Source: Leifsonia williamsii (GTDB lineage Bacteria; Actinomycetota; Actinomycetes; Actinomycetales; Microbacteriaceae). Taken from it: DNA of 64,000 bases. The first letter of the stretch is position 1. Each line of letters starts with the position of its first letter. The stretch spans positions 2,976,001-3,040,000 of the forward strand of contig NZ_JAROCF010000001.1 of NCBI RefSeq assembly GCF_030433685.1. The letters are read 5' to 3'. The position numbers and the translations under genes are program-made. A model generated the notes under the pieces. It was not told the DNA's origin and did no database searches. It worked only from the letters and a program-made list of their open reading frames with translations. Below, piece after piece: positions 7,738-16,397 of the stretch.

Positions 7738-7775
7738 TTAACCTCACCGAAACCCGAGCATTACTCCGCCGACAT
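7738..7775 (+). promoter_or_regulatory. Possible second GlnR box, between glnE and the GH26 gene
   Basis: TTAAC-N6-GAAAC-N6-ATTAC-N6-GACAT has the same 11-bp half-site period as the glnA box. The first three half-sites fit the core bases TNAC/GAAAC/TNAC; the fourth is weak. It lies 118 bp upstream of the GH26 start, in reverse orientation to that gene, and 15 bp after the glnE stop. Chance similarity cannot be excluded. Confidence 0.4.
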
Positions 7776-7790
7776 CTGCGGCGAAGGCCG

Positions 7791-10700
7791 CTACACGCTC
7801 GGCGTGGGCCGCTGCGGCGGGCCGTAGAAGGCGCGCTCGAACACGGCGCGCGCCCGGCGGGTGACGCCGAGGTAGTCCTCCTCGAGGCGGGAGGCGGAGC
7901 CGGGCGGGTACTCCATCAGGCGGGCGACGCCGTCGAGGGCGACGCGGTCGGAGGGGAGGACGTCGGCCGTCTTGTTCGTCCAGAGGGTCATCGCCGAGCG
8001 GACGCGGGAGGCGAACACCCACGCCTCGCGGAGCTTCGCGGCGTCGTCCGGCTCGACCAGCCCCTCCGCCGCCGCAACGGCCAGGGCGTCCAGCGTGGAG
8101 GTGGTGCGCAGTGCGGGGATGGCAGCGGCGTGCTGCAACTGGATGAGCTGCACGAACCACTCCACGTCGCTCAGCGAGCCGCGGCCGAGCTTGAGATGGC
8201 GGGACGGGTCGGCGCCCTGCGGGAGCCGCTCGTTCTCGACCCGGGCCTTGATGCGCTTGACCTCGCGCACCTCCTGCTCGCCGATGCTCACCGGATAGCG
8301 GATCTCGTCGGCCAGCGCGGTGAAGTCGTCGAGCAGCGGGCTATCCCCCGCCACGCCGCGGGCGCGCAGCAGGGCCTGCGCCTCCCAGGTCAGCGACCAG
8401 CGGCGGTAGTAGGCGCGGTACGACTCCAGCGAGCGCACGGGCGGCCCGTTCTTCCCCTCGGGGCGCAGGCCGATGTCGAGGTCGAGCGGGAGGCGGTTGT
8501 CCTCGGTGAGCCGGTTGAGGTCGGAGACGATGGCGAGCGCGGCGCGGTGTGCGGCCTCCGGGTTCACCGGGTCGCCGTCGGCGTTCACGTCGAGCGGGCG
8601 GAAGACATGCATGACGTCGGCGTCCGAGCCGAAGCCGAGCTCCCTCCCGCCGAACCGCCCCATGCCGATGATCGCGAACTCGATACGGTCGGCGTCGCCG
8701 CGGGCGGAGCGGATGGCGGCGAGCACGCCCTGCAGCAGGTTCTCGTTGACGTCGGTCAGGCCGCGGGCGAGCTCCTCGATGGTGGCGAAGCCGAGGATGC
8801 CCGAGAACGCGAGCCGCAGCACCTCGCGCCGGCGTACCGCCCGCAGCGCGGCCGCGGCGGTCTCGGGCGAGGCGTGCCTGGCGAGGATCGCGAGCGTCTC
8901 CTCGCGCAGCAGCTGGGGTGAGCGCGGGCGGAGCTCGTCCTCCGACTCCAGCCAGGCGACGGCCTCGGGGATGCGCCCGAGCAGCTCGCCGGCGTAGCGC
9001 GAGCCCGACAGCACCCGGGTCAGCCGCTCGGCGGCGCCGGTGGAGTCGCGCAGCATCCGCAGATACCAGTGCGTCGAGCCCAGCTCCTCACTGAGCCGGC
9101 GGAAGGTGAGGAGGCCGTAGTCCGGGTCGGCGCCGTCGGTGAACCACTGCAGCAGCACCGGCAGCAGGTGGCGCTGGATCGTGGCGCGGCGGGAGACGCC
9201 GGCGGTGAGCGCCGCGATGTGGGCGAGGGCGCCCCGCGGGTCGCGGAAGCCGATCGCGGCGAGACGCGCCTCCGCCTGCTCGCTCGTCAGTTCTGCACCT
9301 CCGCCCAGGCGGGCGTCCTCGGCGGAGGTGGTGGCGACGGCGCTGAGCAGCGGACGGTAGAACAGCCGCTCGTGCAGCCCGCGGACCCGCAGCTTGACCT
9401 CCGCCCACTGCGCCAGCAGCCGCTCGGCGCTGGTCGCGAGGCCGGTGGCCCTGGCGAGGATGCGCACGTCGCCCTCGTCGCGCGGCATGAGGTGCGTGCG
9501 CGACAGCCGGCGCAGCTGGAGGCGGTGCTCCATGAGACGCAGGGTGCGGTAGTCGTGCGAGAACGCGGCCGACTCCTCCCGGCCGATGTAGCCCTGCTCG
9601 GCGAGAGCGCGGAGGGCGGGGAGGGTCGCGCGCTGGCGGACCAGCTCGTCGGTCTGGCCGTGGACCAGTTGCAGCAGCTGCACGGTGAACTCGACGTCGC
9701 GCAGCCCGCCCGGGCCGAGCTTGAGCTGGTACTGCACCTCGTCGTCGGGGATGTGCTCGGTGACGCGCTCGCGCATCCGCTGCACCGACTCGACGAAGTT
9801 CTCGCGCGAGGCGCTGCTCCACACCTTCGGCGCCAGCGCGGCGACGTACCGCTCCCCCAGGTCGCGGTCACCGGCGAGCGGTCGCGCCTTGAGCAGGGCC
9901 TGGAACTCCCATCCCTTCGCCCAGCGGTCGTAGTAGGCGATGTGGGAGTCGAGGGTGCGCACCAGGGCACCGTCCTTGCCCTCGGGCCGGAGGTTCGGGT
10001 CGACCTCCCACAGCCCCGGCTCGATCGCCGGCTCGTGGATGCCGCGCATGGTGAGCATCGCCAGCCGCGTCGCGATGTCGACGGCCCGGCCGGAGGAGAG
10101 CCCGGCCTCCTCGACGCCCTCGGTCACGAAGATCACGTCGACGTCGCTGACGTAGTTGAGCTCGCCCGCGCCGGCCTTGCCCATGCCGATGACGGCGAAC
10201 GGCGTCGCGCGCACCTCCTTCTCGGGGTAGCGGCCGGGGCCGGCGCCCGCGGTCTGCGCGCGTGCGACGGCGAGCGAGGCCTCCAGCGCGGCGGCGGCGA
10301 GGTCGGAGAGCGCGGCGGCGACGCCGTCGAGCCCGGCGACCGGGTCCTCCTGCTCGAGGTCGAAGCTCGCCAGCTGCACGAGCCGGCGGCGATAGCGGAC
10401 GCGGAGGGCCGTCCAGGCCGGCTCATCGGTGATCGCCGCGAAGCCGTCGACCGCGCCGACGCTGTCGAGCAGGTCGGCCCGCAGCTCCTCCGCCGTCGGC
10501 AGCGCGGTGATCGGGTAGTCGAGGGCCGCGAGCTCGGCCGGCTGCCGCAGGAAGAACTCGGCAGCGCCCTCCGACGCTCCGATGACGCGCAGCAGCCGCC
10601 GGGCGTCGTTGAGCGAGGGCACGTACCGCGTCGTCTGCACGGGCGCGTGCCGCAGCAGCCGCAGGATGAGCGCCAGCGCCGTGTCGGGGTCGGCGGCCGC

Positions 10701-10835
10701 CGAGAGCGCGGGCAGCAGGTCGTCGACCGGGAGGCCGGTGAGCTCGACCAGCTCGTCCAGCTCGGCGCGCACCGAGCTCAGCCCGACGAAGCCCGCACGC
10801 GCGAGCGTGGTGAGGGGGAGCTTCTCGCGCGTCAC
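7791..10835 (-). CDS. glnE: Bifunctional glutamine synthetase adenylyltransferase/deadenylylase
   Basis: GlnE attaches AMP to, or removes it from, the regulatory tyrosine of GlnA1 and so adjusts activity to nitrogen supply. The 1014-residue protein shows two nucleotidyltransferase modules. The N-terminal motif is at about 217-237 (GMGKAGAGELNYVSDVD) and the C-terminal one at about 722-742 (GMGRFGGRELGFGSDAD). Both keep the G-G-E-SDxD catalytic pattern, so both activities should be intact. The start is GTG with AGGAGG 8 nt upstream. It follows glnA2 by 41 nt on the same strand and is probably co-transcribed with it. Its presumed substrate glnA lies about 2.2 kb away on the other strand. Confidence 0.96.
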   Translation of the reverse strand: MTREKLPLTTLARAGFVGLSSVRAELDELVELTGLPVDDLLPALSAAADPDTALALILRLLRHAPVQTTRYVPSLNDARRLLRVIGASEGAAEFFLRQPAELAALDYPITALPTAEELRADLLDSVGAVDGFAAITDEPAWTALRVRYRRRLVQLASFDLEQEDPVAGLDGVAAALSDLAAAALEASLAVARAQTAGAGPGRYPEKEVRATPFAVIGMGKAGAGELNYVSDVDVIFVTEGVEEAGLSSGRAVDIATRLAMLTMRGIHEPAIEPGLWEVDPNLRPEGKDGALVRTLDSHIAYYDRWAKGWEFQALLKARPLAGDRDLGERYVAALAPKVWSSASRENFVESVQRMRERVTEHIPDDEVQYQLKLGPGGLRDVEFTVQLLQLVHGQTDELVRQRATLPALRALAEQGYIGREESAAFSHDYRTLRLMEHRLQLRRLSRTHLMPRDEGDVRILARATGLATSAERLLAQWAEVKLRVRGLHERLFYRPLLSAVATTSAEDARLGGGAELTSEQAEARLAAIGFRDPRGALAHIAALTAGVSRRATIQRHLLPVLLQWFTDGADPDYGLLTFRRLSEELGSTHWYLRMLRDSTGAAERLTRVLSGSRYAGELLGRIPEAVAWLESEDELRPRSPQLLREETLAILARHASPETAAAALRAVRRREVLRLAFSGILGFATIEELARGLTDVNENLLQGVLAAIRSARGDADRIEFAIIGMGRFGGRELGFGSDADVMHVFRPLDVNADGDPVNPEAAHRAALAIVSDLNRLTEDNRLPLDLDIGLRPEGKNGPPVRSLESYRAYYRRWSLTWEAQALLRARGVAGDSPLLDDFTALADEIRYPVSIGEQEVREVKRIKARVENERLPQGADPSRHLKLGRGSLSDVEWFVQLIQLQHAAAIPALRTTSTLDALAVAAAEGLVEPDDAAKLREAWVFASRVRSAMTLWTNKTADVLPSDRVALDGVARLMEYPPGSASRLEEDYLGVTRRARAVFERAFYGPPQRPTPSV

Positions 10836-10876
10836 GACGTCGGCCTCCTCACAGCGCTCGGGCGATCAGGCGCGGC

Positions 10877-12214
10877 TCAGAGGATCTCGAGGTTCGTGCG
10901 CAACTCGAACGGCGTCACCTGCGACCGGTACTGCGCCCACTCGCGCCGCTTGTTGGCGAGCACGTAGTTGAACACCGACTCCCCCAGGGTCTCTGCGACG
11001 AGCTCCGAGTCCTCCATCAGCGAGATGGCGTGGTCGAGGCTGGCCGGCAGCGGGTTGTAGCCGAGCGCGCGCCGCTCGGCGTCGCTCATCTCCCAGACGT
11101 TGTCCTCCGCCTCGGGCGGCAGCTCGTACTGGTTCTCGATGCCCGTGAGGCCGGCGGCCAGCATGAGCGAGAAGGCGAGGTACGGGTTGGCGGCGGAGTC
11201 GATGGCCCGGTACTCCACGCGCGAGCTCTGGCCCTTGTTGGGCTTGTAGAGCGGCACGCGCACGAGCGCCGACCGGTTGTTGTGCCCCCACGAGACGAAG
11301 CTGGGAGCCTCGTCGCCGCCCCACAGGCGCTTGTAGGAGTTGACGAACTGGTTGGTGACGGCCGTGATCTCGGGCGCATGGCGCAGCAGGCCGGCGATGA
11401 ACTGGCGGCCGATGCGCGAGAGCTGGTACTGGGCGCCTGCCTCGAAGAACGCGTTCGTGTCACCCTCGAAGAGCGACATGTGGGTGTGCATCCCGCTGCC
11501 GGGCTGGCCGGAGAGCGGCTTGGGCATGAAGGTCGCGTACACGCCCTGCTCGATCGCCACCTCCTTGATGACGGTGCGGAAGGTCATGATGTTGTCCGCG
11601 GTGGTCAGCGCGTCGGCGTAGCGGAGGTCGATCTCGTTCTGGCCGGGGCCGGCCTCGTGGTGGCTGAACTCGACCGAGATGCCGAGATCCTCCAGCATCC
11701 GCACGGACCGGCGGCGGAAGTCGTGCGCGGTGCCGCCCGGCACGTTGTCGAAGTACCCGGCGGAGTCGACCGGCTCCGGCCCCTCCGCGCCGAACGACGA
11801 CGACTTGAGCAGGTAGAACTCGATCTCGGGGTGCGTGTAGAAGGTGAAGCCGCGGTCGGCCGCCTTCTCGAGCGCGCGCTTGAGCACGTTGCGCGGGTCG
11901 GAGACGGCGGGCTGGCCGTCGGGCGTCGTGATGTCGCAGAACATGCGCGCGGTGGGGTCGATCTCCCCCCGCCACGGCAGGATCTGGAACGTGGTGGGGT
12001 CGGGGTGCGCGAGCAGATCGGACTCGTACGCGCGGGTCAGGCCCTCGATGGCCGAGCCGTCGAAGCCGAGACCCTCGGCGAACGCGCCCTCGACCTCGGC
12101 CGGGGCGAGCGCCACCGACTTGAGCGTGCCGACGACGTCGGTGAACCAGAGCCTCACGAACTTGATGCCACGCTCCTCGATCGTACGAAGAACGAAGTCG
12201 CGCTGCTTGTCCAT
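10877..12214 (-). CDS. glnA2: Glutamine synthetase-like protein GlnA2, without adenylylation site
   Basis: The 445-residue type I glutamine synthetase fold has the nucleotide and glutamate regions (HPEIEFYLL, MPKPLSGQPGSGMH, NRSALVRVP). At the place of the adenylylation tyrosine the sequence reads EDNVWEMSDAE, so it should not be a GlnE target. This is typical of actinobacterial GlnA2 (GSI-alpha-like), a secondary synthetase expressed at low level. Length fits the family, and an AAAGGGGCAGG sequence precedes the ATG. It leads a glnA2-glnE operon and is divergent from panB with 58 nt between starts; no GlnR box was seen there. Confidence 0.92.
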   Translation of the reverse strand: MDKQRDFVLRTIEERGIKFVRLWFTDVVGTLKSVALAPAEVEGAFAEGLGFDGSAIEGLTRAYESDLLAHPDPTTFQILPWRGEIDPTARMFCDITTPDGQPAVSDPRNVLKRALEKAADRGFTFYTHPEIEFYLLKSSSFGAEGPEPVDSAGYFDNVPGGTAHDFRRRSVRMLEDLGISVEFSHHEAGPGQNEIDLRYADALTTADNIMTFRTVIKEVAIEQGVYATFMPKPLSGQPGSGMHTHMSLFEGDTNAFFEAGAQYQLSRIGRQFIAGLLRHAPEITAVTNQFVNSYKRLWGGDEAPSFVSWGHNNRSALVRVPLYKPNKGQSSRVEYRAIDSAANPYLAFSLMLAAGLTGIENQYELPPEAEDNVWEMSDAERRALGYNPLPASLDHAISLMEDSELVAETLGESVFNYVLANKRREWAQYRSQVTPFELRTNLEIL

Positions 12215-12259
12215 CCTGCCCCTTTCGTCAGCCCTCCCAGACTAGTGGAACGGCCGCCC

Positions 12260-12265
12260 TAGACT
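12260..12265 (+). promoter_or_regulatory. -10 box (TAGACT), leaderless panB promoter
   Basis: TAGACT ends 7 nt before the panB ATG. A GGGG run in the gap is too close to the ATG to be a normal Shine-Dalgarno site. Confidence 0.45.
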
Positions 12266-12272
12266 GGGGCGC

Positions 12273-13124
12273 ATGAGCGAGCAGTCCCCTGTGCCGAGCG
12301 TGCACCCCGCCACCCCGTCGATGCAGGCGCTGAAGCGCGTGCGCACCCGGCACTTCCAGGCGGCGAAGGAGGAGGGCGCTCCCTTCACCGGCCTCACCAG
12401 CTACGACATGCTCACCGCGCAGATCTTCGACGAGGCGGGCATCGACTTCCTGCTCGTCGGCGACTCGGCCGGCAACAACGTGCTCGGCTACGACACGACC
12501 CTCCCGGTGACGGTCGACGAGCTCATCCCGCTGACCAGGGCCGTCGCGCGGGCGGTCAAGCGCGCGTTCGTCGTCGCGGACATGCCGTTCGGCTCGTACG
12601 AGAACGGGCCGCGCGAGGCGCTGCACACCGCCATCCGCTTCATGAAGGAGACGGGCGCGCACGCGGTCAAGCTGGAGGGCGGGGAGCGCAGCGCCGACCA
12701 GATCCGCCGGATCGTCGACGCGGGCATCCCCGTCATGGCGCACATCGGCTTCACCCCGCAGAGCGAGCACGGCCTCGGCGGCCACCTCGTGCAGGGCCGG
12801 GGAGCCGGCGCCGAGAAACTGCTCGCCGACGCGCGCGCGGTGGAGGCGGCGGGGGCCTTCGCGGTCGTGCTCGAGATGGTGCCCGCCGACGTCGCCCAGC
12901 GGGTGACGCAGGAGCTGCGGATCCCGACGATCGGCGTCGGCGCCGGCCCGCACGTCGACGGCCAGCTGCTGGTGTGGACGGACTGGGCCGGGCTCTCCAC
13001 GGGCCGCATCCCGCGCTTCGTCAAGCAGTATGCCGACCTGAAGGGCGTGCTGTCGGAGGCGGCGCGCGCCTACAAGGAGGACGTGCAGGGCGGGCAGTTC
13101 CCGACCGCGGAGCAGAGCTTCTAG
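12273..13124 (+). CDS. panB: 3-methyl-2-oxobutanoate hydroxymethyltransferase
   Basis: PanB makes ketopantoate from 2-oxoisovalerate and methylene-tetrahydrofolate, the committed step to pantothenate and CoA. The 283 residues show the family features: [28 protein letters not shown] for metal/ketoacid binding, HIGFTPQSE, and [10 protein letters not shown]. An N-terminal extension of about 30 residues ([11 protein letters not shown]) precedes the barrel, as is common in actinobacteria. It is convergent with the SPOR-like gene, 25 nt between stops. No other pantothenate gene is in the window. Confidence 0.95.
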   Translation: MSEQSPVPSVHPATPSMQALKRVRTRHFQAAKEEGAPFTGLTSYDMLTAQIFDEAGIDFLLVGDSAGNNVLGYDTTLPVTVDELIPLTRAVARAVKRAFVVADMPFGSYENGPREALHTAIRFMKETGAHAVKLEGGERSADQIRRIVDAGIPVMAHIGFTPQSEHGLGGHLVQGRGAGAEKLLADARAVEAAGAFAVVLEMVPADVAQRVTQELRIPTIGVGAGPHVDGQLLVWTDWAGLSTGRIPRFVKQYADLKGVLSEAARAYKEDVQGGQFPTAEQSF

Positions 13125-13149
13125 CAGCCCGGCCGGATCGGCGGAAGGC

Positions 13150-13362
13150 TCAGCGACCCTCCTCGGCGTCCTCCTCGGCCCACTTGGCGCTGTTCTCGCG
13201 CAGCTTCTCGAGCGCGTGCTCGGCCTCGGCGCGGGTGTCGAACGGGCCGACGCGGTTCGGGGCCGGCGACTGGAAACCCTGCTCCACCTCGCCGGTCTTC
13301 ATGTTGTACCAGTACTTGTGCTCGGCATCCTGCTGGATCCCGTAGTCGTTCTCGCCGGTCAT
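13150..13362 (-). CDS. Small SPOR-like protein (70 aa)
   Basis: The 70-residue protein contains [14 protein letters not shown], then [22 protein letters not shown], and an acidic tail. The pattern 'tyrosine-rich strand, residue-poor loop, GPFxTRxEAExAL' is what small actinobacterial proteins annotated as SPOR-domain-like look like. SPOR domains bind denuded peptidoglycan, but this one has no signal peptide or membrane helix, so a cytosolic role is more likely and that name may mislead. The ATG at 13362 lies 7 nt after a TAGGAT -10 box. The gene starts only 12 bp from the divergent map gene. Confidence 0.65.
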   Translation of the reverse strand: MTGENDYGIQQDAEHKYWYNMKTGEVEQGFQSPAPNRVGPFDTRAEAEHALEKLRENSAKWAEEDAEEGR

Positions 13363-13367
13363 AAGCT
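13362..13367 (+). promoter_or_regulatory. -10 box (TAAGCT), leaderless map promoter
   Basis: TAAGCT ends 7 nt before the map ATG at 13375. Its first base is also part of the start codon of the opposite gene. Confidence 0.5.
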
Positions 13368-13369
13368 TG

Positions 13370-13375
13370 ATCCTA
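13370..13375 (-). promoter_or_regulatory. -10 box (TAGGAT), leaderless promoter of the SPOR-like gene
   Basis: On the minus strand TAGGAT ends 7 nt before the ATG at 13362, and its first base is the complement of the first base of the map ATG. Confidence 0.5.
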
Positions 13376-14241
13376 TGCCCAAGGATTCCGCCGGTCACCT
13401 GGTCCCCGGCCGCGTCAGCGCGCGGCGTCCCGTGCCTTCGCGCATCCGCCGGCCGGAGTACGTCGGCAAGCCGGGGCCGACGCCGAGCGACCGCGGCGAC
13501 GTGTACTCGGCCGACGAGATCGCCCTGATCCGCGAGTCGGGCCGGATCGCCGCGCAGGCCATCGAGCTGGTCGGCCGGGCGGTGCGCCCTGGTGTGACGA
13601 CGGAGGAGCTCGACGCGATCGGCCACGAGTTCCTGATCGAGCACGACGCCTATCCCTCCACCCTGGGCTACCGCGGGTACCCCAAGTCGATCTGCAGCTC
13701 GGTCAACGAGGTCGTCTGCCACGGCATCCCCGACGACACGGTGGTCGAGGAGGGCGACATCGTCAACATCGACATCACCGCGTACAAGAACGGGTTCCAC
13801 GGCGACAGCAACCAGACCTTCATCGCCGGCACCGCCTCCGAGGAGGTGACGCTGCTGGTGGAGCGGACGCGGGAGGCGCTGAACCGCGGCATCAAGGCCG
13901 TCGCGCCAGGCCGGCAGGTCAACATCATCGGGCGGGCGATCGAGTCGTACGCCAAGCGGTTCGGCTACGGCGTGGTGCGCGACTTCACCGGCCACGGCGT
14001 CGGCGCCTCCTTCCACTCCGGGCTGATCATCCCCCACTACGACTCGGCGCCGGCGTACCACGACGTGATGGAGGTGGGGATGGTCTTCACGATCGAGCCG
14101 ATGCTCACCCTCGGCACGCACGAGTGGGAGATGTGGGACGACGACTGGACCGTCGTCACCCGCGACCGCAGCATCACCGCGCAGTTCGAGCACACGATCG
14201 TGGTGACCGAGCGCGGGGCGGAGATCCTCACCCTGCCCTGA
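13375..14241 (+). CDS. map: Type I methionine aminopeptidase
   Basis: MAP removes the initiator methionine from nascent proteins when the second residue is small. The 288 residues include a roughly 40-residue N-terminal extension with a [15 protein letters not shown] segment, typical of the longer actinobacterial type Ic enzymes that may contact the ribosome. The pita-bread metal ligands are recognisable: [19 protein letters not shown] (two Asp), [11 protein letters not shown] (His), FTIEPM (Glu) and EHTIVVTE (Glu). The start MPKDSAGH is chosen because it follows the -10 box by 7 nt; an open frame upstream has no signals. The 3' end overlaps the convergent MFS gene by 14 bp. Confidence 0.96.
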   Translation: MPKDSAGHLVPGRVSARRPVPSRIRRPEYVGKPGPTPSDRGDVYSADEIALIRESGRIAAQAIELVGRAVRPGVTTEELDAIGHEFLIEHDAYPSTLGYRGYPKSICSSVNEVVCHGIPDDTVVEEGDIVNIDITAYKNGFHGDSNQTFIAGTASEEVTLLVERTREALNRGIKAVAPGRQVNIIGRAIESYAKRFGYGVVRDFTGHGVGASFHSGLIIPHYDSAPAYHDVMEVGMVFTIEPMLTLGTHEWEMWDDDWTVVTRDRSITAQFEHTIVVTERGAEILTLP

Positions 14242-15706
14242 CCTCGGTGGCCGGGGCGCCGGAGGTGGCCGGAGCGCCGGACGTCGCCGGGGCGGGCGGA
14301 GTGGCAGCACCGGCGGCCTGCGCGGGGGCCGCTCCCGGCGCGGGCAGCACGAAGGCGATCGCCACGCACAGCGCTGTGAGCGCGGTCGCCACCCAGAACG
14401 ACGCGCCGAACGCCGCGGAGAGGCTCGCGCCTCCCGCCACCGCCGCCTGAAGCAGCACCGCGAACACGGCGGTGCCGAACGCGCCTCCCAGCTGCTGGGC
14501 CGTCCTGGTGAGGATGCTCGAGTGCGCGATCTGCTCGCCCTGGAGCTGCTGGTACGACGCGACCATCAGCGGCATGGTCACCGCGCCGAGACCGAAGCCG
14601 CGCACGAACAGCGCCACGATGAGCAGCGGGTCGAACGCGGCCGAGGGCGCGAAGGCGAACGGCAGCGTGCCGACGGTCACGATGACGAAGCCGGCGACGG
14701 CGACCCAGCGGGTGCCGATGCGGTCGGTGAGACGACCGACCAGTCCGCGGCTGGCGAGCGTGCCGAGCCCCTGCGACACCAGGAGGAAACCAGCGCCGAG
14801 CGCGTCCAGGCCGCGCACCTGCTGGTAGAACAGCGGCAGCAGCAGCATCGCGCCGTAGAGGACGACGCCGGAGAGGAACAGCAGGGACGAGCCCGACCAG
14901 ACCGAGCGGACCTTCAGCAGGCGCAGGTCGACCAATGCCGTGTCGCGCCGCTGCAGCGCCCACCCCGTGAACCCGGCGAGGAGGACGGCGCCCAGAGCGA
15001 GCGGGAGCCAGGCGTCGGTCCGGGCGAAGCCGCCCTGCAGCACGGAGTCGGAGAGCCCGAGCAGGATGCCCACCAGGCCGGGGACCAGCAGCACCACGCC
15101 GACGATGTCGAGGCGGCGGCGCGGGTCGCGACCAGGGCCTCCCACCAGCATCCGCCAGGCCAGGAGCAGGCCGACGAGGCAGAAGGGGATGTTGACCCAG
15201 AAGACCCAGCGCCAGTCCCCCAGTGCGAGGATGAGGCCGCCGAGCACCGGCCCGAGGATCGGCCCGGCCATCGCGGGAAGGCCGACGATGGCCGAGACGC
15301 GGCCCAGCTGGCGGCCCCCGGCGACCTCGATGACCATGGTGGTCATCACGGGGAGCATGAGGCCTCCGCCGACACCCTGCAGGACGCGGAAGGCGATCAG
15401 GCTGTCGGCGTCCCAGGCGAAGCCGCAGAGCACGGAGCCCAGGAGGAAGATCCCGAGCGCCGTCATCCACACCCGCTTGCCGCCGAACCGCGCCAGGCAC
15501 CAGGCCGACAGCGGGACGGTCGCCGCGAGGGCCAGCAGATACCCCGTGGTGACCCATTGGATGTGCGCGACGTCGGTGTGGAGGTCGGTGGCCAGCGCGT
15601 GCAGGGCGATGCTCAGGATGGTCGTGTCGAACACCACCGCGAGCGCCCCGATGACGAGGGCGGTCGCCGTCCTGACCACGGTCCTGTCGAGTTTCTCGGT
15701 CGCCAT
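14228..15706 (-). CDS. MFS multidrug exporter, DHA2 (EmrB/QacA) type
   Basis: The 492-residue protein has about 14 hydrophobic segments. It shows the DHA2 signatures [26 protein letters not shown] (helix 2-3 loop) and [16 protein letters not shown] (motif C region). Proton-driven efflux of hydrophobic drugs is the family function; the substrate is unknown. A helper-free Pro/Ala/Ser tail with a [13 protein letters not shown] repeat ends the protein. AAGGAGA lies before the ATG, so this mRNA has a leader. It is divergent from a TetR regulator with palindromic TAAGAT elements between them, so local repression is very likely. It converges on map with overlapping stops. Confidence 0.9.
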   Translation of the reverse strand: MATEKLDRTVVRTATALVIGALAVVFDTTILSIALHALATDLHTDVAHIQWVTTGYLLALAATVPLSAWCLARFGGKRVWMTALGIFLLGSVLCGFAWDADSLIAFRVLQGVGGGLMLPVMTTMVIEVAGGRQLGRVSAIVGLPAMAGPILGPVLGGLILALGDWRWVFWVNIPFCLVGLLLAWRMLVGGPGRDPRRRLDIVGVVLLVPGLVGILLGLSDSVLQGGFARTDAWLPLALGAVLLAGFTGWALQRRDTALVDLRLLKVRSVWSGSSLLFLSGVVLYGAMLLLPLFYQQVRGLDALGAGFLLVSQGLGTLASRGLVGRLTDRIGTRWVAVAGFVIVTVGTLPFAFAPSAAFDPLLIVALFVRGFGLGAVTMPLMVASYQQLQGEQIAHSSILTRTAQQLGGAFGTAVFAVLLQAAVAGGASLSAAFGASFWVATALTALCVAIAFVLPAPGAAPAQAAGAATPPAPATSGAPATSGAPATEVRAG

Positions 15707-15716
15707 GTGCGTCTCC

Positions 15717-15740
15717 TTAAGATGCGTAGCTGTATCTTAC
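15717..15740. promoter_or_regulatory. Probable TetR operator between MFS exporter and regulator
   Basis: Inverted TAAGAT (15718-15723) and ATCTTA (15734-15739) arms are separated by 10 bp. The right arm doubles as a TAAGAT -10 box for the exporter on the minus strand, and the left arm lies just before its Shine-Dalgarno site. A third TAAGAT, the regulator's own -10, lies at 15762-15767. Confidence 0.55.
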
Positions 15741-15761
15741 CGAGACGATAGCGCTCCGAGA

Positions 15762-15767
15762 TAAGAT
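15762..15767 (+). promoter_or_regulatory. -10 box (TAAGAT), leaderless tetR-family promoter
   Basis: TAAGAT ends 6 nt before the ATG at 15774 and repeats the operator half-site, which suggests autoregulation. Confidence 0.5.
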
Positions 15768-15773
15768 GCACAA

Positions 15774-16388
15774 ATGGACTCTCAGCCCTCCCCCAGCCGA
15801 CGCCGCCGCGGCGCCGAACTGGAGGCCGCTCTGCTCGACGCGGCGTGGCAGGAGCTCGACGAATCGGGCTACTCCGCGCTCACGATGGAGGCCGTCGCCG
15901 CCCGCGCGGGCACCAGCCGCCCGGTGATCGCCCGCCGCTGGCCCTCGCGCAGCGACCTCGCGATGGCCGCGATCCGGCACCACCTCGGCACCGACCCTGT
16001 CGACATCCCCGATCACGGGAGCCTGCGGGAGGACGTGCTCGACCTGCTCCGGCAGTCCAACGAACGGCGGAGCGGCATCGCTGCTCCCCTGCTGCTGCGC
16101 TTCTCCGGCATCCTCGGTGAGGCCGAGGGCGGCATCGCGGGGCTCCGCGAGCGCTTCCTCGGCGAGCGGCCGGAGTGGATGCGGACGCTGCTCGAACGGG
16201 CGCAGGAGCGCGGCGAGGTCGATCTCGACCGGCTCCCTCCCCTCGTGGTGCAGCTGCCGCTGATGCTGCTGCGGCACGAGCTGCTGCTGCGGATGGCGGC
16301 CGTCGACGACGCGATGATCGTCTCGATCGTCGACGACGTGTTCCTGCCCCTGGCGACCGCCTCGGTGGGCGGCGCCGATGCGCGGTAG
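15774..16388 (+). CDS. TetR/AcrR family transcriptional regulator
   Basis: The 204-residue protein has an N-terminal helix-turn-helix (about 20-62, with YSALTMEAVAARAGTSRPVI and RRWPSRSDL) followed by an all-helical ligand/dimer domain of the TetR_C_16-like kind. Its position, divergent from a DHA2 exporter with TAAGAT palindromes between them, predicts that it represses the exporter and itself until a drug binds. It is followed after 9 nt by ppgK, which has its own -10 box inside the end of this gene. Confidence 0.92.
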   Translation: MDSQPSPSRRRRGAELEAALLDAAWQELDESGYSALTMEAVAARAGTSRPVIARRWPSRSDLAMAAIRHHLGTDPVDIPDHGSLREDVLDLLRQSNERRSGIAAPLLLRFSGILGEAEGGIAGLRERFLGERPEWMRTLLERAQERGEVDLDRLPPLVVQLPLMLLRHELLLRMAAVDDAMIVSIVDDVFLPLATASVGGADAR

Positions 16389-16391
16389 ATT
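16386..16391 (+). promoter_or_regulatory. -10 box (TAGATT), leaderless ppgK promoter
   Basis: TAGATT overlaps the tetR stop codon and ends 6 nt before the ppgK ATG. Confidence 0.45.
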
Positions 16392-16397
16392 CGAGGC

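Noticed and set aside
12215..12272. GlnR box between glnA2 and panB
   Set aside because: No pair of TNAC/GAAAC half-sites with 11-bp spacing is present in this 58-bp gap.
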